Below, in pieces: positions 46,826 through 58,629 of a stretch of DNA of 64,000 bases; position 1 is the stretch's first letter; the number at the start of each line of letters is the position of its first letter. This DNA comes from Sclerodactyla briareus (taxonomy: Eukaryota > Echinodermata > Holothuroidea > Dendrochirotida > Sclerodactylidae): assembly GCA_026419785.1 (NCBI GenBank), contig JAODTK010005620.1, positions 62,001 through 126,000 on the forward strand. Reading direction: 5' to 3'. Both the position numbers and the translations under genes were made by a program. A model generated the notes under the pieces. It saw only the letters and a list, made by a program, of their open reading frames with translations. It had not been told where the DNA came from and did not search any database.

Positions 46826-48108
46826 CGGGGCGGCGAGCTGCGTTGAATATTGGGGGGGGGGACATCATGATGGTAGCACCCTCCAGCGTAGGCCACCATG
46901 GTTGCCGTAGCCTACAAGGAAATTTTTAGTTTTACGACCCCCCATATTTCATTACAATCCCCAGATTGCCGAAACGGTACTTCCTGGTCTTCTGGCATGT
47001 GAGCAAAATTGACAATGACTTTCTGAATGTTATCTCAAAACACTCTTGAAGGAACTGATCTACGTTTATGCATACAATTCGCGCCACCATCAGTTGACGC
47101 GTACCGTACCAGAAATTTTCTTACAGACCCCCCCCCCCCCCCCCTATTGCAGGGAGCGGCACTTCCCTCCCGCGATTATTGCAGTTGCAATCCTGGAATT
47201 GACATTAAATTTCCCAAAACCGAGTTCGATGTTAATCCTCACATTCTTCATCGTGATCTCCATTCCTACCATAGCCATGTCTTGGGATTTCCATCGAGAA
47301 CCCCTTCCAATTGGGTTGGAGGCTGCTCGCAGATTGAAAGTTTGCTCGAACATCACTGTCATGGAAGTTGTGTGCCTATTTCTCGGGAATTTGATTGAAA
47401 GGAATGACGCCAGTCAGCAGACAATTTGTCATTTTCAGATTAGTTTCCGCTCAAATTTTTCGTCCAAATTGTCTCAGAATTGTTTCGCTCCGCTCCGCAC
47501 CTGTATTAGTTACCACGTCAATCTCGTTATACCTCCTTCATACTAATGGTGCACGATCCCTGTATCCTTTGTTTTTCGTTACATATAGTTTTCATCTTCT
47601 ATAAAAAACAGCAGGTCAGGCTGGCATAGCCAATCTGAACAATAAGGAATAAAAGAAAAGTAGGGACTAAACTGTGTGCAAGTGTTAAGAAAATGCGCAA
47701 GCTGGAGATTCCGGCATTGTTGTATGTGGGGAGGGGGGGGGGTGGGTTGGTTGCAACATGAATCAAATCCCAAACCAAATTCTCCTATGTGGCCTAAGTC
47801 GTGGCCTCCAAGAATCTGGACGAAGTTATCGTACACGTGAGCCCACTGTGTATTATACAGTAACGGAAAGATGGATACAGCGCGCGCACATTTAGGCATT
47901 CGGCCTCTCAACAAACAAAAATAACAATCTAATGAGATAATGAGTTAGGACTTTTGTTTTGGCCGTGCTGACATATGGATTATAGGATTTTTTCGCCCGT
48001 CCGCAAAAATTTGGGGGGGGGTGGAGGGATATTCGATATTATGTCCCCCACTAAAAATATGGGGGGGGGGGACATTTCCCACCCCCCCACGTGATTTCCG
48101 CCCATAGT
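46826..48108. mobile_element. hAT-like non-autonomous element, same family as 29311-30778
   Basis: The left end GGGGCGGCGAGC and the complement of the right end, GGGCGGAAATCAC, are weakly inverted. Both subterminal parts have 'ATATTGGGGGGG' or its complement, as in the 29311 element. The internal block 'TTCGCGCCACCATCAG' with 'ATTGCAGGGAGCGGCACTTC' and the right third ('GTATTATACAGTAACGGAAA', 'ATATGGATTATAGGATTTTT') also match. A clean target duplication was not found. The 166-codon frame at 47046-47546 lies in this repeat and is not a gene. Confidence 0.7.
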
Positions 48109-49079
48109 AATGATTCTATTTTTAAGTTTTTTAAGAATCACACACATATGATTGAAAATTTGTCATGTGTAGGCCCCCTAGCATACGATAGCCCTATGCC
48201 TAGATCAGTGTGTGCCTACAGCCGTAAGACCCGGCTTGTGAACGTCAGTAGGCCTCTTTCGGGTAGGCTGTGTTTATTGGGAATGTGCCCGGCCAAGAGA
48301 ATGTCATCAGTTTGGCGCGAAGCGAGGCAAAGGAATTTACAACAAATCAGGCCTCACCCACCACCGGAAAGGGCCATTGCTGACTTAACCCTGTTCACGT
48401 CCATTACACAAGTTTAACAAAGCACAACTACGGCCATAGAAAACAAAATTTCTGAGTCGTCCAAGAACTTTACCACTGGCAACCTTCACTACCGGTCCGG
48501 GCCTGGCCAATAGGCAACCCCTCCCCAATTGTTGATGTTTGACGCTCGGGTGCCTCCTGCAGTCAAAAATACAAATACGTACATATTTTAATATACAGAT
48601 GAAACTTCTTGAAAAATGCCAACAACTTTTGGTATTTTATCAAGTTTGTAGGTGCCTTGGGATTTTATAAAACAATTATACGGAAACTTCAAGAGTCTTT
48701 TCCCATACTATGGTAAAACATCAAAATAATCAAGTGAATTTGGGGTCATATTAGAATATCTTTCCATTCATTGCTCAAGTACACTAATAACAAATTACGC
48801 AGTCCAGCTGATCGAAACCAGGATAACCACCTTTCGTGCAAATCTTGATCCTGACAGCCTTCAAGCTCTAAATCGACAGGGGTGCTGGACCCACACCTGA
48901 CCTGAACTCGGTAGGGGTGCTCCGACCCCGTGCAGAAAAAATCTGGGGGTGGCTGCATCACCCCCAAGCACCCCCCCCCCCCCCCCTTCTCAGGTCCTGG
49001 CCCTCAATGCTCATTCTTTGATAGTCTTTAAGCCGCTTCTGCCGATAAATTGGACATTGGATTGTTTTTCTCAAATTGC
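48109..49079. other. No gene recognised
   Basis: The stretch is unique apart from an 18-C run near 48970. No feature is supported. Confidence 0.3.
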
Positions 49080-49519
49080 ATCCCACTGCTCCTTGTGAAT
49101 GTGCTATTATAGCAAGTTGGTCAAAGTCCCACTTGGGCCCAAGGGCTCATTTATGAATTCACACAATATTCTTTAAATGCCCCTCCTACAAGCGTCAACT
49201 GATTTTCTCCAAAGTTACATGTATTGGATTTGCCTGGTAGAGCGTCTTTATTACCAAGGTTGGAAAAGTTTGAGAGCTTTGCAGCTCACTCTAATCGTGT
49301 TCCTCTCATCAAAAGAAAGGGAGGATTTTTTGAGGCTTGTGTCAGGAGTGTCATGCCCTATGGCAGTGAGACATGGGCAGTAAAATCGACGACTTGATAG
49401 AATGGACAACCAGAAAGCAAAAGGCCTTAGTGATCCTTGACCTTTCTGACAAACCATTCCAACACAAGGACAAATGGGAGATTGCCCAGCTCAGTTATGG
49501 AACATAACGTCGGACACCA
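49080..49519 (+). mobile_element. LINE relic (reverse transcriptase thumb region) beside a repeat fragment
   Basis: Positions 49080-49250 belong to the ~300-bp dispersed family. From about 49300 shifted plus frames give EACVRSV-like (GLCQECHALWQ) and then 'YGSETWAVK'-like (ALWQ*DMGSKIDD) blocks, the common 'C..SVMLYGSETW' signature of non-LTR reverse transcriptases. The match breaks off near 49510, where the satellite element begins. Confidence 0.5.
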
Positions 49520-51500
49520 TCTCCCTTTTCCCCAACCAAACCCATAGGCTCCTATACCTGATTAGGAAGCTACACACTACATTTCAAGGTGTTCAGACTC
49601 TGACCTTTTGTGACCTCAAATGAACTCTGACCTGCCCCAAAACAATTGGTTTAATGTTACCATCATGGGGAACTCACCTACCAAGCTGTAGCTTCATCCA
49701 TCTGGGTGGAGACGAGTTATCGTGTTTACAAGTCCAAATTGGTCAAATACTCACTTTTCATAAATTTCATATTCTTGACCAAAAATCAACCTCCGACTGG
49801 ACCAAAACATAGGGTTTCCTGTACTCGCCCCCTAAGAAAGCTATACACTAACCCTAAATTTCAACTTGTTCGACCACCATTCTGGACTTTGCGGCGTGGG
49901 TTTTACAAGTTTTTCCGTATTTGACCCTGTTTGCCCTTAGATGACCGCTAGATGACCCCAAAACAAAGGGTGATGTTATGCACATGGGAAACACGACATA
50001 TCATTATGAGCCTTCATCTATCCAGGTGGGTAAGTTTATCATGTTTCAATTGGCCAGAAATTGACTTCCCAACATTTTCCTCCTTTTTCGACCAAAACAA
50101 TAGGGTTTTCCTTCCTCATAAGAAAAGCTAATACACCAAATTTTCACTTGATCAGACCCAACCATTTCTGGACTTATGTTTACACGGTTTTTCAGACTTT
50201 GACCTCTGTTTAGACCTCCCTCAGATGACCTCTGACCGACCCCCAAAACAATAGCGTTCATGTACTCGCAAGGGGAACACACATTCCGATAAGAGCTTTC
50301 TTCCATCCAGGTGGGGTCGGGTTATCGTGTTTACAACCAAAATTGCCAAAATATTGCTTTTCACAAATTGTTTGTTTTTTGACCAAAATTCACACCCCGA
50401 ACCAGAACCAAAAACACTAGTTCCTGTACTCCCCATAAGAAAACAATCACCACAAGTTTCCACTGATCCAACCAACCATATTCTGGACGTAGCGTGTTTT
50501 ACAAAGGTTTTCAGACTTTGACCTCTCCTTACTCAAAAACAATGGGTTCATGTCTTCATCATGGAACACACATAGCCAAGTATGAGCCTTCATCCTCCAC
50601 GTGGGGCGAGTTATCGTTTTATAAGCCAAAATTGCCAAAAATCGACTTCACAAATTTCTATTTTGACCACAATCCACCCCTGACCTGAACCAAAACAATA
50701 GGTTCCTGTACTCCTCCCATAAGAGTCTTATCTCCAAATTTCACTTGATTCTACCAACTCTTTTGGACTTATCATGTTTCCCAGGTTTTCAGACTTTTTG
50801 ACCTCTGACCTTGACCCAAAACAATACCATGGTTTCTGGTACTCATCATGGGGAACACCCATACCAAGTATGGCCTTCATCGATCCACGTGGGGTGAGTT
50901 ATCATGTTTACAAGCCAGAATGGGCCCTTTAATTGAACTTTTGACCAAAATCTCCCCCTGACCTGAAACCAAAAAAAATAGGGTTCCTGTACTACGCCCC
51001 CCATAAGAAGGCTTACACCAAATTTTCAACTGTCTGACCAACCATTCTGGACTCTTGCGTGTTTACAAGTTTTCAGACTATGACCTCCAACTTGACCCCA
51101 CAACAATAAGGGGGCATGTACTCAGCATGGGGAACACAACATACCAAGTATGACTCCATCCATCCATTGTGGGGTTTGAGTTATCGTGTTTACAGCCAAA
51201 TTGGCCAAAACAATCAACTTTCACAAATTTTTCTATTTTGACCAAAATACACACACACAATTACAATTACAATTAAAAAAAAATAGGGTCCTGTACTCCC
51301 CATAAAAAGCCAAACACCAAATTTCAACTTAATCTGACCAACTATTCTGGACTTGGGTTTACGAATGTTTTCAGACTTTGTCCTCTATCTACCTCAATGA
51401 CCTCTGACCCTGACAACAAAACAATAGATCATGTACTCATCATGGGAACACAACATACCACCAAAAAAAAAAAAAGCAAGTAATGACCTGATCTAATCAG
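49520..51500 (-). repeat. ~300-bp satellite core, inverted copy of the 17440-18560 family
   Basis: Six to seven units are present with recurring 'GAGTTATCGTGTTTACAAGC' (49713, 50317, 50604, 50895, 51178). Between them come 'CTCATCATGGGGAACAC', 'CCTGTACTCCCCATAAGA' and 'ATTCTGGACTT'. The phrases are the complement of those at 17440-18560. Units differ by many single-base gaps. Numerous short frames cross the array and mean nothing. Confidence 0.85.
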
Positions 51501-51965
51501 ACCTGATCAAGTTATCGTGCTTACAAGCGGGCGACACCCACACACACCCACGACGTGACTGCAAATCCTCGCTTCAAGGCATCAAAATGATATGAGAAAT
51601 GATCAGATGGATGTGCGCGTGACCTTGAAGGATAGGAGCCTTCTGATGAGCTGAGAGATCGTTTGGTTCTTGCTATAAGAACGAGTGTGGTCCAGAGTCG
51701 TAGATTGAGGTGGTGGGCCAATGTTCGAAAGAATGCAGGATATACTGGGTAAAGAAGTCTGGGGAGATTTGATGAGGTGACTGCCGCGTGGCAGAGTAGT
51801 CCCCCGAAGACATTGGCTAGTTTATTCGTAGGATCTTGCAATCATAGGTAGAGACCGTGCTCTTGCACAGAAAGGTAGAGTGGAAGCGGGCTGCCGCGGA
51901 GACCTCCGTCAACCCATGCCAGCATGGAAACATTGACGTTAAACTGTCTATATGATGATGATGGA
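51501..51965 (+). mobile_element. LINE 3' end with microsatellite tail
   Basis: Frames give EMIRWMCAVTLKDRS, then (shifted) RTSVVQSRRLRWWANVRKNA, then EDLAIIGRDRALAQ. These match the end of ORF2 in several LINE groups ('R.LRW.GHV.R' and later 'W...A.DR..W'). The 3' end carries 'GACGTTAAACTG' and a short ATG repeat (51951-51963), typical of LINEs that end in a microsatellite. It may be the missing 3' half of the LINE cut at 49510. Confidence 0.7.
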
Positions 51966-54900
51966 GGCCCCCATTCTTGGCTCAAACCTTAATGTCCCTT
52001 TGAGGTTCTCGTCCGGCAACAATCCATACAGTGCTGTTAGAATTAAAACTGGAACATCTGAGAGAGAACCCACATCATACTTGATGCATGTTGGCCAACT
52101 TCAACCCATGTACCTAGACTTGCAGGACATCTTATTCATGTGGAGGTGTAACAGCACAATAGCCAACTGTTTGATTTCCTTGTTCCCTTGCACTTGAAGT
52201 TTAACCAAACTGCGTAGCAATGTTTATTGACTTGAAACTTCTTCGGCCATATGAAGATCAATTTCAAAAGTTGTTGCAGGGGCAAACAATAAGCTATTTT
52301 GAAAATGCCTTCTTGGCCTCATAGCTCAACATTTAAGTTTTACATTCGTCTTTGTTCATTTGTTGCTTGGGCTCAGGACCGTTGGTGCTCTGGTTAGACT
52401 TCTCGGTCTTTAGCTGGAAGTTGGACAGTCCACAACTGCCTGTCATATCCCGCGACATGAGTAGTGTCCGGATATATATATGGGTTTTTGGATTGTGAGC
52501 TGACACTATCCCAGGCTACGCTGCCGAAACTTGTAGGCATTAGGCATTCACTAACTTTATCCACACAACACAAAACTGGACGAAAAAAGTTGGTCCCAAA
52601 TTGCATATAAATGTGGGAATGTGGACAACAAGTTGGACCTGAACAATGAGCAGGGCCATTTCAAAGTCACGGCGGTGAAATGGACATTAATGGCTTCTTT
52701 CTAAACGAGCGTCCAACAAAGCTGTTTTCTAGGAGATATGCACGTTTAGTTCCCCTATTAAAAAGTCACATAGTGTGTTTATCTGTTGAGACTCGCATTT
52801 GTTTCACAGAGACACAGAGACCACAGGGCCAGGGATGATACTTATGTCCATGTGTCCTCGATCTTTGTTTGTGCTTTGCCGCAATGATCTGCGACTATTA
52901 GTTGGAAGAAAGCTTGATGTATGTGCCTATTTGCTATCAAACAAAATAATATTATGAGTGAGAACTGCAATTGACAAGTGAAGGCCGGACCCATTATTTT
53001 TTTTTCTTTAGCTTCTTCAGGATGTAAGAATAGTCTGGTTGCAACCTGAGCGGTACTAGCTGTTACAAACCCACTACTTCCTGTACGTATTGATAGGACA
53101 AACCGGGAGGAAATGCCAATGCTAACATAAATGCAATTGACAATCACAATTGGGGCAACTAAATCTTAACATCACATCCATTGAGATCCCGAATGGTCCT
53201 GATCAGCTGGGCAGCAGAAGCTTCAGGGAACTTGGCAAAATGGAAACCAGCCTCCATCCACATCAGTCAGTGCCAAGGAGATGAAAATAATCTGAGACTA
53301 GGGATTCCGAATCAGATGCTCCACACCAACAAGGATTGTCAATTTTTCACTAGAGCCATATTGAACACCACCCCTAAGTTAGGTCATACTCAAAAGCCTT
53401 TCCAGTGTTCCAGAATACAGAAGGGCTATCAGGTTGGTTTGTACCTTAATGGGTGGGATACACACGGCTATATTCAGAGATGTCTCCAAGACAAGCGTGT
53501 ACGTAAAGTGAAGGTGATTTTAACAAAGCCAAATGAGAAGACAGGGGTTTTAATTTTGTACCATTATTTACATTTTATTCCCAGTATCATACAACTAGGG
53601 ACACTATCAGGGTGTGGTGTTAAGAAAGAAGTGTACGAAAGAAGAAGAAGAGATGTTCGTTGAACTGACTTGTCATGAAATAAGCAACTTGACAGGTGCT
53701 AATTCAATTAAACCTACGCAAGGTGTACATTTGTCAACCAATCATAGTTAGCCTTGCCAAACATAATAGTAAAGTGGGAAAAATGCGGATTCACACAAAA
53801 GTGTCCTAAAATTAAAAAATTAGGATAAACTCCTGTTGGTACACTGCAGGGAAATTTTCACGAAGCCTGCAGCCAAAAGTGGGCTCCAAGTAAAGTCATT
53901 GCTTTGTACACTTTATATGCCATCTTACAAAATATTGATATACTGTGTTCCTGCAGCCGCAAACTAACAAGGTTCCGCAAGGAAAAAAAGATGGGGAGAC
54001 AGGAAAGGAATGAATGCATTCACACAGCGACTCACAGGCTTTTAGATGCTATCGGTTTGGCATGGCCTTCATGCCATACCAAACCAACAAGTTTCTGCCA
54101 GGCAACTTATGGGAAAGAACAATTGCCTTGAGGATGTGACTCACAGACCAGTTGGGGGGGGGGGGGGCTGTGGTATGGGTCATGGTGACACATTCCAAGG
54201 CTTCTAGGATGCTATTGTGAAAACTATATTGCAATGAGAAGCCTTAATCTCAAAACCAGGACACCGGCTTTCCTCAGGACACTTTGTAGGTATAATTGGT
54301 GAATGGGCTCCTGACAGGAAAGCTGGAGGTAATGGGATTATTGACATCTCTATTTAGAGGGGGGAACGGTTTAGGTTGCTTTAGGTGTGGAAATACTACT
54401 AAGGCAGAATTACTTGTTACCTACATTTTCCTGAGCTTGTAAGAAAAATATTAATTGAATATTATCTAATTGTTCAGTTGTTCACTGAAACTCGGGACAT
54501 GTCTGCCTAATTATGTGTACCTTAAGGCATATTGCTAGGTTCTAGGAGAGATCAAGGACACACAATATGGCTTGTTGTCACTATACAGGTCGGATGATGA
54601 TCATAAGTTGCAGCCTGAACACAATCCACATACGACACCCAATTTGTTTAGTATCAAATGAATTCTGCCAGGATGAGGAATACGGCCCCCCCCATACCAG
54701 TATGGCAAAGAACGAACACAAACTGAATGGCAGCGCAATAGTTAGAGGCGTTTGGAGGTCCTTCTGGGGATTTGATGATAGCTTCACAGTGGAATGTTAC
54801 GTTCAAAAGTTTTCTCCATATCAGATAACCAAGTACAGTGTTGGGTCCAGCTATGCAAGTGAGAGACCGAGCTGCGTCACCATCTGAGAAAAGTACTCAC

Positions 54901-55854
54901 AATCCAATTCCCATTACAATTGGCATTGCAGTAGACATACATTGATTAGGTTCAAAAAGCAAGGTACTGCGGTTGGTTGTTGCAATCTCCACAACAGAGT
55001 ACATTTGTAAATATGGTATGGACATATAAATACCGAGTACCTCAACCCTTGCACCATGGTTGCATCAGGGAATACAAATCACTGATACAGGCGGGATTCT
55101 CGAACCGCCATCTACCTCCATCATGACAAAATAGCCTTCTGATGATGAACTATGTACAACCGTCTTGTGGGCCAATTATCACGTCCTTGGCGGAGCGGTT
55201 TGAGGGCAGTCACCGATGCTGGAAAGATGTCGTGGTAGTTTGAGAGAGGCACAAAAGCGGCGTTATCATCTTAAAAACCCTGGTTTGTACAAAGGAATGA
55301 GATAGAAATAGCATTTTACTGCCTGGGAAACCCAATTTGTGCCGATTTGCTCTACAGGCAGGATCTTATTAAAATTGAAAACAATTAGTCTGCTAATCTG
55401 AGCCCTAGCTTTCAGTAGCATTCACTATCAAATATCCTGATCACCAAAAAGTTTTATATAATGCGATTGAAAAACCCAAGCCTACCTAACTTGTCAACAA
55501 GAAGGCCTAGGTAGAAACCCTGGAAGACCATAACAAAGATGTAGATGAACCTAGTGTAACAGGTAACCAAAAGAAATCTAATACTGTATGTGTTACAATG
55601 ATTCTACTTGATACCTTCTACAAATGGCCAAGAATAAACAACAATTGGCCGGATTATGTATAAAGCATCATTGACGCCACTAAGTATTCTAACTCGGTCT
55701 TTGGGTTGCAAACTCAGGAAATTGCCATGGATAAATGAGAATCAGTCAGCAGAACTTTGGAAAACTTCGAGAATACCAACATTTTTGAATTTGTGGAATA
55801 TGCTGCAAATCGATGAATGGTGGATTTGTGCGGAGAAGAAGCGGTGATGTTTTA
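51966..55854. other. No gene recognised; long open frame 53181-53663
   Basis: The 160-codon frame at 53181-53663 (+) is the longest outside repeats. It has a basic C-terminus (ERRRRDVR) but no motif I recognise, and a chance frame is likely. A G run is at 54154-54167. The 3' untranslated part of the minus-strand RBM39 gene may lie at the upper end of this interval. Confidence 0.35.
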
Positions 55855-56055
55855 TTAAGCTGTTAGCTGAAATACCAAGCAAACCAATTCCATGGAGAGG
55901 TTGAAGAGGATAGGCAACAGCACTGATGGGACACTTTGATCTAGACTCTCCCCTCAGGTGAGGCCTTGTCAACATGAATGTGAAGCACCCCGCCGTCTGG
56001 GCACACTCTGCGATGACATCGTCACGAAATCTCCGGCCCAATAGGACTTGTTTCT
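55855..56055 (-). CDS. RBM39: RBM39 RRM3 (U2AF homology motif) exon
   Basis: After the acceptor TTTCATATAACAG the exon reads NKSYWAGD, then in the next frame FRDDVIAECAQTAG, then in a third GGVLHIHVDKASPEGRV. It returns to SKCPISAVAYPLQPLHG and a W-F-A-G-like stretch ending ISAN. Joined by family position these are 'W..EIRDDV.EEC..HGGV.HI.VDK.S..G.VY.KCP....A...V..LHGR(W/F)FAG', the RBM39 C-terminal UHM. At least three one- or two-base shifts and a TAC-to-TAG change are needed. Strong conservation in each frame argues that the breaks are recent or artefactual. Confidence 0.85.
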
Positions 56056-56369
56056 CTGTTATATGAAAGTCGAATAAATGTCGCAGTTCTTGTATGACAC
56101 CCAACTGGACACTGCATGTGTGAATGTGGATTGTAATGTTCGGTTGACACAGAGCTTTGAAAAAAATAACAGCTTTGTCATATAGATTAATAGATTATAA
56201 ACACTATAAAGGGGTACTAGTGTCTAAAAGTAAAGTGCTAGGATCATTAAATCAGGTTCCATAACTGCCCTTTAGAAAATAAGGTCCTTTGGCTATTATA
56301 TCGACGTATTCAGCTTATTAAAAAACTACTCTCCAAAATAGCAATACTAAAGAAGAAGCCGAACATAAC

Positions 56370-56421
56370 CTGGTGGGGTCTCAACATGTTTGAGAGCATA
56401 TGAAGCAAGGTTTGTGTCGTT
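56370..56421 (-). CDS. RBM39: RBM39 short exon before RRM3
   Basis: A pyrimidine-rich acceptor (AGCTTTACCCTTACCTCAG) is followed by AACGACACAAACC. With one extra A removed, the rest reads CF-MLSNM, then F/L-DP, equal to the family's '.QCF.LSNMF(D/N)P'. The 3' boundary with a GTTATG donor is uncertain. Two small length changes separate it from a clean reading frame. Confidence 0.6.
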
Positions 56422-56499
56422 CTGAGGTAAGGGTAAAGCTGTTAGTTGCTGTCTGTACTGCCTGTGCTGGGCCTGTGCTGGGCCTGTGCTGAGCTAGCA

Positions 56500-56639
56500 C
56501 CAGTGATGCTGCAGGGTGGCCGGGTCCCCGGCTGCGGCTGCAGCCACAGCTGCGGTCGGGTCTATGGGGGCTGCTACCTGGAACCGGTGAAAGTGGGTGC
56601 AGGCCTCGGCTGTAGCTCGAGGGATCTCAAAGTTGGTAC
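56500..56639 (-). CDS. RBM39: RBM39 linker exon, alanine-rich
   Basis: An excellent acceptor (TTTTTTCCTGCCCACAG) precedes an open frame reading (G)TNFEIPRATAEACTHFHR then FQVAAPIDPTAAVAAAAAG and DPATLQ. It fits the RBM39 linker after 'LMA(K/R)LAEG', which runs 'TGL.IP..A..A' and is Ala/Gln-rich. The first codon GGT is split after its G, matching the phase-1 donor of the preceding linker exon. Local base composition is much richer in G and C than its surroundings. The 3' boundary is unclear; a donor GTGCTA near 56500 is one option. Confidence 0.65.
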
Positions 56640-56784
56640 CTGTGGGCAGGAAAAAACAGGACACTCAAAATCAGGTACCAAAAGCTTAAATGTGTTTTGT
56701 TTGAGCACCGATAGTTCACGACATCGCTAGTTTGGTTACGGCGCAAGTAACAGTGTCTCACAAAATCAACATTCACCACCCTCT

Positions 56785-57236
56785 TGACACCAGTTTAGCT
56801 ATCAGTTGTAGCTAGCCGGTCTGGGAACTCGCATGACTATCTTCAGTCGTGTTAGACATATTTTGTAGGCATATGCCTGGTCATTATGTTTAGCCATGAG
56901 GTTGTAGCCAGCTTGGTCTGGGTTACTTCCTAACCTCACTCTTTCGATCACCATCAGCCAGTTTAGCCATCAGTTGAGGCTGGACTGTCTGGGTCAATCC
57001 GATCACCGGGGACTCAACAGACTCATTCAGTTCAGGTATAAGTTGGAGAACCTGTCTAGGTATTTCTTTCTACCCCCACCCTCTTGAAGAGCCAGTTTAG
57101 CTGTCAGTTATTAGCCTGGTCTGGATCATTCCGACCATGCTTTCTTCACTTAACCCTCAGCAGTTTAGCCATCAGTTGAAGCCGTCCTGTCTGGGTTATT
57201 CCCGATCCCGTCCTTCCAGTTCGTCGCTGTAGAATA
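56785..57236 (-). repeat. RBM39: Five-copy array of the RBM39 'LQLMAKLA' linker exon
   Basis: The minus strand holds five spaced copies of a motif. The cores are 'CTTCAACTGATGGCTAAACT' (about 57175), a decayed 'CTGACAGCTAAACTGGCT' (about 57095), 'CCTCAACTGATGGCTAAACT' (about 56965), 'ACAACCTCATGGCTAAACAT' (about 56900) and 'CTACAACTGATAGCTAAACT' (about 56805). Each is preceded by a 'ACCCAGAC(A/C)' or 'CCAGACC' phrase. Four are followed within a few bases by G|GT, the place of the donor in copy 1. Spacing is 70-135 bp. Confidence 0.8.
57155..57236 (-). CDS. RBM39: RBM39 linker exon, copy 1 (most intact)
   Basis: The acceptor CCCTATTCTACAG precedes CGACGAACTGGAAGG. With one base adjusted the frame reads DELE(R)TGSGITQTGRLQLMAK then L(A)E, equal to the family's 'SDELERTG..L...GRLQLMA(K/R)LAEG'. 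It ends with a G before donor GTTAAG (57154), the phase-1 split needed by the 56639 exon. Two one-base gaps (after GAA and in LAE) break the literal frame. Of the five copies only this one carries the full 'DELE' start. Confidence 0.8.
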
Positions 57237-58629
57237 GGGCCACATCTGTGGGTTTTCGGACCTCTCAGTGACATGTCCAACCGTATCAGTCTTACTGCCA
57301 GCTCAAATGCCATTCAGTTGGTCCAGCTGCACCTGGCTTCCTATGTTCACGGAACTGTAGAGATGGCATTCATGGCGGAAAATTAAACTGCAGATTGACG
57401 TTTTCCCAAAAATGGCTACAGGCAATTCACTGTGACTCACGTTAACAATTTTGCAGTTTCCAGAATAATCTTGGCATAACTATGAAAAACTAAGCATGGA
57501 ATCCAGTCATGGGGTTTGTGGAGACATGATGGTATAAGGCATGGAATGTCAACAAGAGAGTATTATTTAATGCATGGCCTTCTCTAATCGATTCTGAAAA
57601 TTGTGGCTCACGTTACATGAAAGGAACGAAATAAAAACACATCTTCATTTTCAATTTTCGTCAGACTATGCATACAAAGAATAGTCATCAATGACCCGTG
57701 ATTTGATCATGTGTGTGATTGTTGAAAACATTTGAACAATAAAATTTTGATTGGTATCTTAATTGAACTAATTAAATAGCGTGACTCACGTTACCGTGAC
57801 TCACGTTACACATTGTCTCAAACTACAATGAAAGAAGTTCCCTTAAATGAGGGAAACAGTGTTTGTAAACTCTCTTGAAATGCACTTAAGCTTCCATTGT
57901 GAATACAGGGAATGATTCTCCTGGACAATTTGAATGAATTGGATTGTAAGTCATGAATGACCCAATCATGGAAGGTTATGACTGATCTCAAACAATATCC
58001 GAGTGGAAGGAATTTGTGTTTGGTTCCCTAAGATGTCGGAAGCAGGTCAGAATAGAGTGTTGGAAAATTGGGAACCAAAAAATAATAAGCAAATATTTCG
58101 GTATAAATAAAAGTGCTACAAAGTACACTGTCCATTGGCAATGCCTGAACTGAAATCCCATCATCCACATATCATAGTGCACTCTGTTGGTGGCAGTAAT
58201 GTCAAGTTTTTAGAATCTTCGCTTCAGTCTTCCCTAAATGTAGCTGACTACGTGGATAGTATATCTCATAAGAGAGAACAGGCTAAGCTAACAGTGTTTC
58301 TCCATGCCTAACCATTCAAGGATGTTACCATCTTCATCACATCTTTTTAATCCTGCATATTGTTTTTCATTCCTGGATATGCTTCAAGTGATATACACAA
58401 GCAATACCACAAATCGGAGCAGCATTTCAGAGACCAATGCCCAGACCTTCATTTATGTCATGTTAACAACTTTCAAACTGCTAGATGCTGTTTCTACAGT
58501 ATACCTCTTGTGCCAATCTGTTTAGCCTTCCTTTTTGTGCCACAGCAGCCATGTCACATGCTTTCACAGGCCCCACGGATGACATCCACAGCCTCACAGG
58601 TCCCTTGACATGTGGCGTAGCGAAGAAGT
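57237..58629. other. RBM39 intron with repeated TGACTCACGTTA motifs
   Basis: TGACTCACGTTA occurs at 57433, 57782 and 57797, and a GGCTCACGTTAC variant at 57605. No exon was seen. Confidence 0.5.

Noticed and set aside
47046-47546. 166-codon open frame
   Set aside because: It lies inside a hAT-like element, matches no family and overlaps a poly-C run.
53181-53663. 160-codon open frame as a gene
   Set aside because: There is no recognisable domain and no splice or promoter context. It is open by chance as far as I can tell, and is mentioned only as part of the interval.
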